Below, piece after piece: positions 41,977 to 45,520 of a stretch of DNA of 45,520 nt (its first letter is position 1; each line of letters begins with the position of its first letter). The notes below the pieces were generated by a model. That model was not told where the DNA came from. It saw nothing but the letters and a program-made list of their open reading frames with translations, and made no database searches. The position numbers were made by a program, and so were the translations under genes. This DNA is from Desulfobacterales bacterium (GTDB lineage Bacteria; Desulfobacterota; Desulfobacteria; Desulfobacterales; C00003060). The DNA is taken from assembly GCA_013375375.1 (NCBI GenBank), contig JABXJX010000008.1:1-45520 (forward strand), given 5' to 3'.

Positions 41977-43173
41977 ATGAAACTCAACGCTATTATCAAC
42001 CGGTATCTCTTCAGCGAAATGATACCCATGTTTGTCATAAGCCTGTTGTTATTGACCCTTATTTTTCTGATGGCCAAGATACTCGATATCACGGATCTGA
42101 TCATCAACCATCGAGTAAGCGTCTCTTCCGTCTTATGCATGTTGATATATTTCGTACCATCTTTCCTCGTTTTTGTTATTCCTATGTCTATCATGATGGG
42201 TGTCTTGCTCGTCTTTCTGAGGTTATCTAATGATAATGAGATCATTGCCCTGAAAGCAGGCGGGGTAAGCATCTACAGGCTTCTACCTCCTGTGCTGGCT
42301 TTCTGTCTCATCGGGTTCCTGATGACCGGTTTTATGTCAATATATGGATCGCCGTGGGGGAGGCTTTCTTTTAAGGACTTGTTGTTTGAAACTGTAAGGT
42401 CGAATATTGATATAGGGCTCAAAGAGAGGACATTCAACAACAGTTTCAAAGAAGTTATGTTGTATGTAAACAAAATAAATACAAGAGACAAAACACTGAC
42501 CGATGTCTTTGTTGAAGACCGGCGGACATCAGGCATGGTAAGTACTGTTGTTGCTCCACGTGGAGAGTTCTTCTCCGATCCGGAAAGATTTGTCTTCCAA
42601 TTGAAGTTGCACAACGGGGTCATAAATCAGCTCAGCCGGGACTCAAAGAGCGTGCATTCTGTTGAGTTTGACACCTATGATTTTTACCTCGATCTTGCCA
42701 GGGTTCTGTCTCCGACAAGAGATAGTCGAAAAAGCAGAAAGGAGATGGGCTTGGCGGAATTACGCCGGAGCTTGAATGAGGCTACCAAGAAGGATGTCGA
42801 CTACTATTTGGCCTTGATGGAATACCATAAGAAATTTTCCATTCCCTTTGCATGTCTTGTCCTCGGGTTTATAGCTGTCCCACTGGGTGCTCAATCAAAA
42901 TCCGCGAAGCGATCTTTTGGAATAATTCTTGGTCTTTTATTCTTTCTTATTTACTATACACTTTTGTCTGTCGGCTGGGTTCTTGGGGAACCGGGAATCT
43001 GTCCACCTATTATCGGCATGTGGCTTCCAAACCTGGTTATAGGGAGCATTGCCGCCTATCTTTTGTTTATGACGGCCAACGAGCGGCCTGTAAAGACAGT
43101 CGTAATTTGCCTTAGAGTTTTCCAGTGGTTTAAATCTATTGGTAAAGGAAGAAGGCCGGCTTCGTGCAGATAA
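41977..43173 (+). CDS. lptF: LPS export ABC transporter permease LptF
   Basis: This 398-aa YjgP/YjgQ-family protein has the start INRYLFSEMIPMFVISLLLLTLIF, six membrane segments with a large periplasmic beta-jellyroll domain between TM3 and TM4, and the NDNEIIALKAGGVSIYRLL loop that couples to LptB. It moves LPS out of the inner membrane. It overlaps lptG by 10 nt. LptB is not in the window. Confidence 0.93.
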   Translation: MKLNAIINRYLFSEMIPMFVISLLLLTLIFLMAKILDITDLIINHRVSVSSVLCMLIYFVPSFLVFVIPMSIMMGVLLVFLRLSNDNEIIALKAGGVSIYRLLPPVLAFCLIGFLMTGFMSIYGSPWGRLSFKDLLFETVRSNIDIGLKERTFNNSFKEVMLYVNKINTRDKTLTDVFVEDRRTSGMVSTVVAPRGEFFSDPERFVFQLKLHNGVINQLSRDSKSVHSVEFDTYDFYLDLARVLSPTRDSRKSRKEMGLAELRRSLNEATKKDVDYYLALMEYHKKFSIPFACLVLGFIAVPLGAQSKSAKRSFGIILGLLFFLIYYTLLSVGWVLGEPGICPPIIGMWLPNLVIGSIAAYLLFMTANERPVKTVVICLRVFQWFKSIGKGRRPASCR

Positions 43174-44231
43174 TCCACAAATACTTAATAAGAGAGACTC
43201 TAAAGACATTTATTATTGTCCTTGTGGCAGTAGTGTGTGTCTATTTGGTCGTCGACTTTTTTGAAAAAATCGATGATTTTCTTGAGTCCAAGGTCCCAAT
43301 ATCGGAAGCGTTTGTATTCTTTATGTTCAGGCTCCCCTTAATAATTGCCCAGGTAACACCGGTCGGTGTGTTGTTAGCCGTGCTCATAGTCCTTGCTCTG
43401 ATGGCCAGAAATAATGAACTGGTTGCCTTGCAAAGCGGCGGGATAAGCACCTATTCTCTTCTGAAACCTTTTTTTGTTCTTGGCTTGACTTTTAGTTTTT
43501 TACTTTTTTTCTTTGCTGAGATAGTTGTCCCGATTACCATGGCAAGGGCCAATTATATCTGGAAGGTAAAGGTGGACAAGCAAGTGGCTACCTTTAGACA
43601 AAATAATATCTGGATCAAAGGTAATCGGGCCATTTATCATATAGCCTATTTTAACCCGGCTGATGAAAGTATATCCGGTCTGGCCTTCAACTTCTTTGAT
43701 GATAGATTCAACATTGCTAAACGCATTGATGCGAAAAAAGGAATTTATAAAAATGGCCGGTGGCTCCTCCATGATTGTGTTGAACAGGTTCGGCTTGAAG
43801 ATGGGAGTTACCGGGTGACCTACCCGTCCCAGCTCACCCTGAAGACAGATTTTGTTCCTGAAGACCTGGAAACGGTTGTGAAAAAGTCGGAAGAGATGAG
43901 TTTCAACGAGCTATCGGCCTATATACAAAAAGTAAAAAAGGAAGGATATGACACCACTTTATATCAGGTGGACTGGCAGGCCAAGCTGGCCTTTCCGGCT
44001 GTTTGCCTTGTCATGACCATAGCGGGAGCGGCCATTTCCCTCAGAAACAAAAAAGGGGAGGGGATAGCCATGGGTATTGCCTATGGTATCGGAGTAGCTT
44101 TTTGCTATTGGGTCCTTTATGGCTTGTGCCTATCGCTTGGATACAATGGATTTTTGCATCCACTTGCGGCAGCCTGGCTGACAAACACGATCTTTGTGTT
44201 TTTGGGTATCGTGACTCTTAATATTGATTGA
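43164..44231 (+). CDS. lptG: LPS export ABC transporter permease LptG
   Basis: The 355-aa partner of LptF starts with GTG inside the lptF end. Features are IIHKYLIRETLKTFIIVLVA, the RNNELVALQSGGISTYSLL coupling loop, a periplasmic domain (about 130-265), and three C-terminal TMs. Overlapping translation should keep LptF and LptG at equal levels. Confidence 0.93.
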   Translation: MQIIHKYLIRETLKTFIIVLVAVVCVYLVVDFFEKIDDFLESKVPISEAFVFFMFRLPLIIAQVTPVGVLLAVLIVLALMARNNELVALQSGGISTYSLLKPFFVLGLTFSFLLFFFAEIVVPITMARANYIWKVKVDKQVATFRQNNIWIKGNRAIYHIAYFNPADESISGLAFNFFDDRFNIAKRIDAKKGIYKNGRWLLHDCVEQVRLEDGSYRVTYPSQLTLKTDFVPEDLETVVKKSEEMSFNELSAYIQKVKKEGYDTTLYQVDWQAKLAFPAVCLVMTIAGAAISLRNKKGEGIAMGIAYGIGVAFCYWVLYGLCLSLGYNGFLHPLAAAWLTNTIFVFLGIVTLNID

Positions 44232-44386
44232 CGGCTTCGTAAAAAGTCCATCTGCGGTGTTGCGCTTCATCTTTCGTCATTGCGATCTGCCTGAGGCGGA
44301 CCTCATTCCTCAAGACTCGCGTGCCTTGCATCTGGAGCTTTTTACTTTGCCGGCTATTTTCGGACTTTTTGCGAGACTATGTTGAT
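44230..44386. repeat. MITE-like dispersed element (TCGTAAAAAGTCC ends)
   Basis: The lptG-kdtA gap is almost entirely one structure. It has terminal inverted words TTCGTAAAAAGTCC and GGACTTTTTGCGAGAC (12 of 13 core matches). Inner copies read CTTCATC and TTTTTACTTTGCCGG. I recall similar sequences recurring between genes in deltaproteobacterial genomes. It separates kdtA from lptG without a terminator-type T-run. Confidence 0.65.
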
Positions 44387-44413
44387 TATGGAAAAGTTCA
44401 CTCAGGATCCAAG

Positions 44414-45520
44414 ATGATCTTTTTGTACAATATTTTGTTTTTGATGGGAAACCTCATAATGTTTCCCTTTTTTGTGGTAAAGGCCCTGACTCTTGAAAAG
44501 AGACGTGCAACGGTCTTGAAGAGATTGTATCCCGGCTTCCGGGTGCCGCGATTCAGGAAAAGGCCGATATGGATACACACCCTGTCGGTCGGAGAGGTCC
44601 TGTCGGCCATAACACTGATAAAGGCTATCAAGGAGCAATATCCTGATCGTGCTCTTGTTTGTTCGGTTTCAACCCGGAGCGGCTACCAGGTAGCCACTAA
44701 ATCTTTGTCGAAAAAGGCAGATCTCATTTTTTTCTTTCCCTATGATTTTTTGTGGGTGGTAAGGCGCTTTATTCGTCGAATTAATTCTGTGCTTTTTCTT
44801 CTTGTGGAGACGGATTTGTGGCCGAATTTTCTGCACGAGATGAAAAGACGGCAGGTTCCCACGATCCTGGTCAACGGCAGACTTTCTCCAAGGTCTTTTT
44901 CCGGGTACAAGCTCCTTTCTTTTTTCATGAGGCCGGTTTTTTCTGGGATGTCGGTCGTTTGTGCGCAATCCAAATTAGATGCGCAACGATTCGAGGCGGT
45001 AGGCACTCCTGCCGAGAAGATCAAGATAACCGGAAACATCAAGTTTGATCAGAAAATCGATTTGCTGTCGGATGAGGAAATAGATACGGTAAGGAAATCC
45101 ATGAAGATAAAGCCGGGCAGTAAGATATTTTTGGCCGGCAGCACACACGAAGGGGAAGAGTCAATTCTTGTTGATGTCTTTTCCAGGTTGAAAAAAAGCT
45201 TCAATGAACTGGTTCTTGTAATTGTGCCAAGAGACCCGAAGCGTGCCAAGGCCGTTTACAGGTTGTTTGTATCTTCAGGGCACACTGTGGCCCTTATGAC
45301 CGACTTAAAAAAGATTTCCTCGACGGCTTCATTTGATGTGATCGTGGTTGATGCTATGGGCACATTGAGACGTTTGTACGCTCTTGCGGATATCGCCTTT
45401 GTCGGAGGGAGCCTGGTGAAGCGTGGCGGGCAAAATCCGCTGGAACCCGCTGCTTTTGCAAGGCCTGTCATTTTTGGGCCTGACATGAATGATTTTTACT
45501 CGATTGCCGAAATGCTCATT
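44414..45520 (+). CDS. waaA: 3-deoxy-D-manno-octulosonic acid (Kdo) transferase, partial
   Basis: The ORF track misses this gene because it runs off the window. 369 codons are present from the ATG at 44414, which has AGGAT 5 nt upstream. A membrane anchor at about 3-25 is followed by GT30 motifs: IHTLSVGEVLSA, VETDLWPNFL, ILVNGRLSPRSFSGYK, TGNIKFD, FLAGSTHEGEE, VDAMGTLRRLYALADIAFVGG. It adds Kdo to lipid IVA and completes the lipid A-Kdo region. The expected full length is about 420-440 aa, so 50-70 residues are missing. Confidence 0.94.
   Translation, partial: MIFLYNILFLMGNLIMFPFFVVKALTLEKRRATVLKRLYPGFRVPRFRKRPIWIHTLSVGEVLSAITLIKAIKEQYPDRALVCSVSTRSGYQVATKSLSKKADLIFFFPYDFLWVVRRFIRRINSVLFLLVETDLWPNFLHEMKRRQVPTILVNGRLSPRSFSGYKLLSFFMRPVFSGMSVVCAQSKLDAQRFEAVGTPAEKIKITGNIKFDQKIDLLSDEEIDTVRKSMKIKPGSKIFLAGSTHEGEESILVDVFSRLKKSFNELVLVIVPRDPKRAKAVYRLFVSSGHTVALMTDLKKISSTASFDVIVVDAMGTLRRLYALADIAFVGGSLVKRGGQNPLEPAAFARPVIFGPDMNDFYSIAEMLI

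Noticed and set aside
1-45520. CRISPR array
   Set aside because: No regularly spaced direct repeats of 24-40 nt were seen; the iterated words are short and irregular.

Overview
The window looks like chromosomal DNA from a Gram-negative deltaproteobacterium (Desulfobacterota). I infer this from gene content: an lpx/lpt lipopolysaccharide block with LpxI in place of LpxH, a Cys-rich PxxKW-type protein that I associate with this group, deltaproteobacterial-style intergenic repeats, and a c-di-GMP riboswitch. There is no rRNA or tRNA to place it further.

Region 1 (1-2460) is accessory DNA. A C-terminal fragment of a REP-associated (RAYT-like) transposase lies between GGGGTCAA-type palindromes. 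Next to it is a relict integron: two leftward gene cassettes for unknown membrane proteins, each with an attC-like hairpin, read from an attI-like leader at 2260-2367. Region 2 (2441-6906) holds a ChaN/Tiki-type lipoprotein with a PDZ domain, then a strong regulatory unit: a sigma-28-like promoter, a c-di-GMP-I (GEMM) riboswitch and an intrinsic terminator in front of an orphan FliD-like gene. An EEP-family hydrolase and a CYTH protein follow.

Region 3 (7075-14407) is mostly housekeeping: rplM-rpsI, infA, argC, truA, a ClC transporter with four CBS domains, an aspartate-type aminotransferase and the PxxKW protein. Region 4 (14769-22023) has pilC and a PilS-like kinase, then a complete four-gene sugar-type ABC importer (binding lipoprotein, two permeases, ATPase).

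Region 5 (22160-26880) is a second relict integron in the classic divergent layout. Leftward cassettes encode an HNH nuclease, a protein with an RX4H motif, and a frameshifted second RX4H protein. Their stop codons lie inside the attC cores. An attI-like leader homologous to the one in region 1 follows, then an intI pseudogene split by a 258-bp insertion with terminal inverted repeats and a 4-bp target duplication. A DUF4143-type ATPase with an unusual Walker A follows.

Region 6 (27063-45520) is lysS plus an outer-membrane biogenesis block on the + strand: lolC/E, lolD, bamA, skp, lpxD, fabZ, lpxA, lpxI, a Gfo/Idh/MocA oxidoreductase, lpxB, a DUF374 acyltransferase, msbA, lptF, lptG and kdtA/waaA (cut by the window end). 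Together these build lipid A (LpxA, LpxD, LpxI, LpxB), add Kdo (KdtA), flip it (MsbA), export it (LptFG), and sort lipoproteins and beta-barrels (LolCD, BamA, Skp). The most novel material is the pair of relict integrons sharing one attI-like leader, the palindromes at their edges, and the sigma-28/c-di-GMP-gated FliD-like gene.
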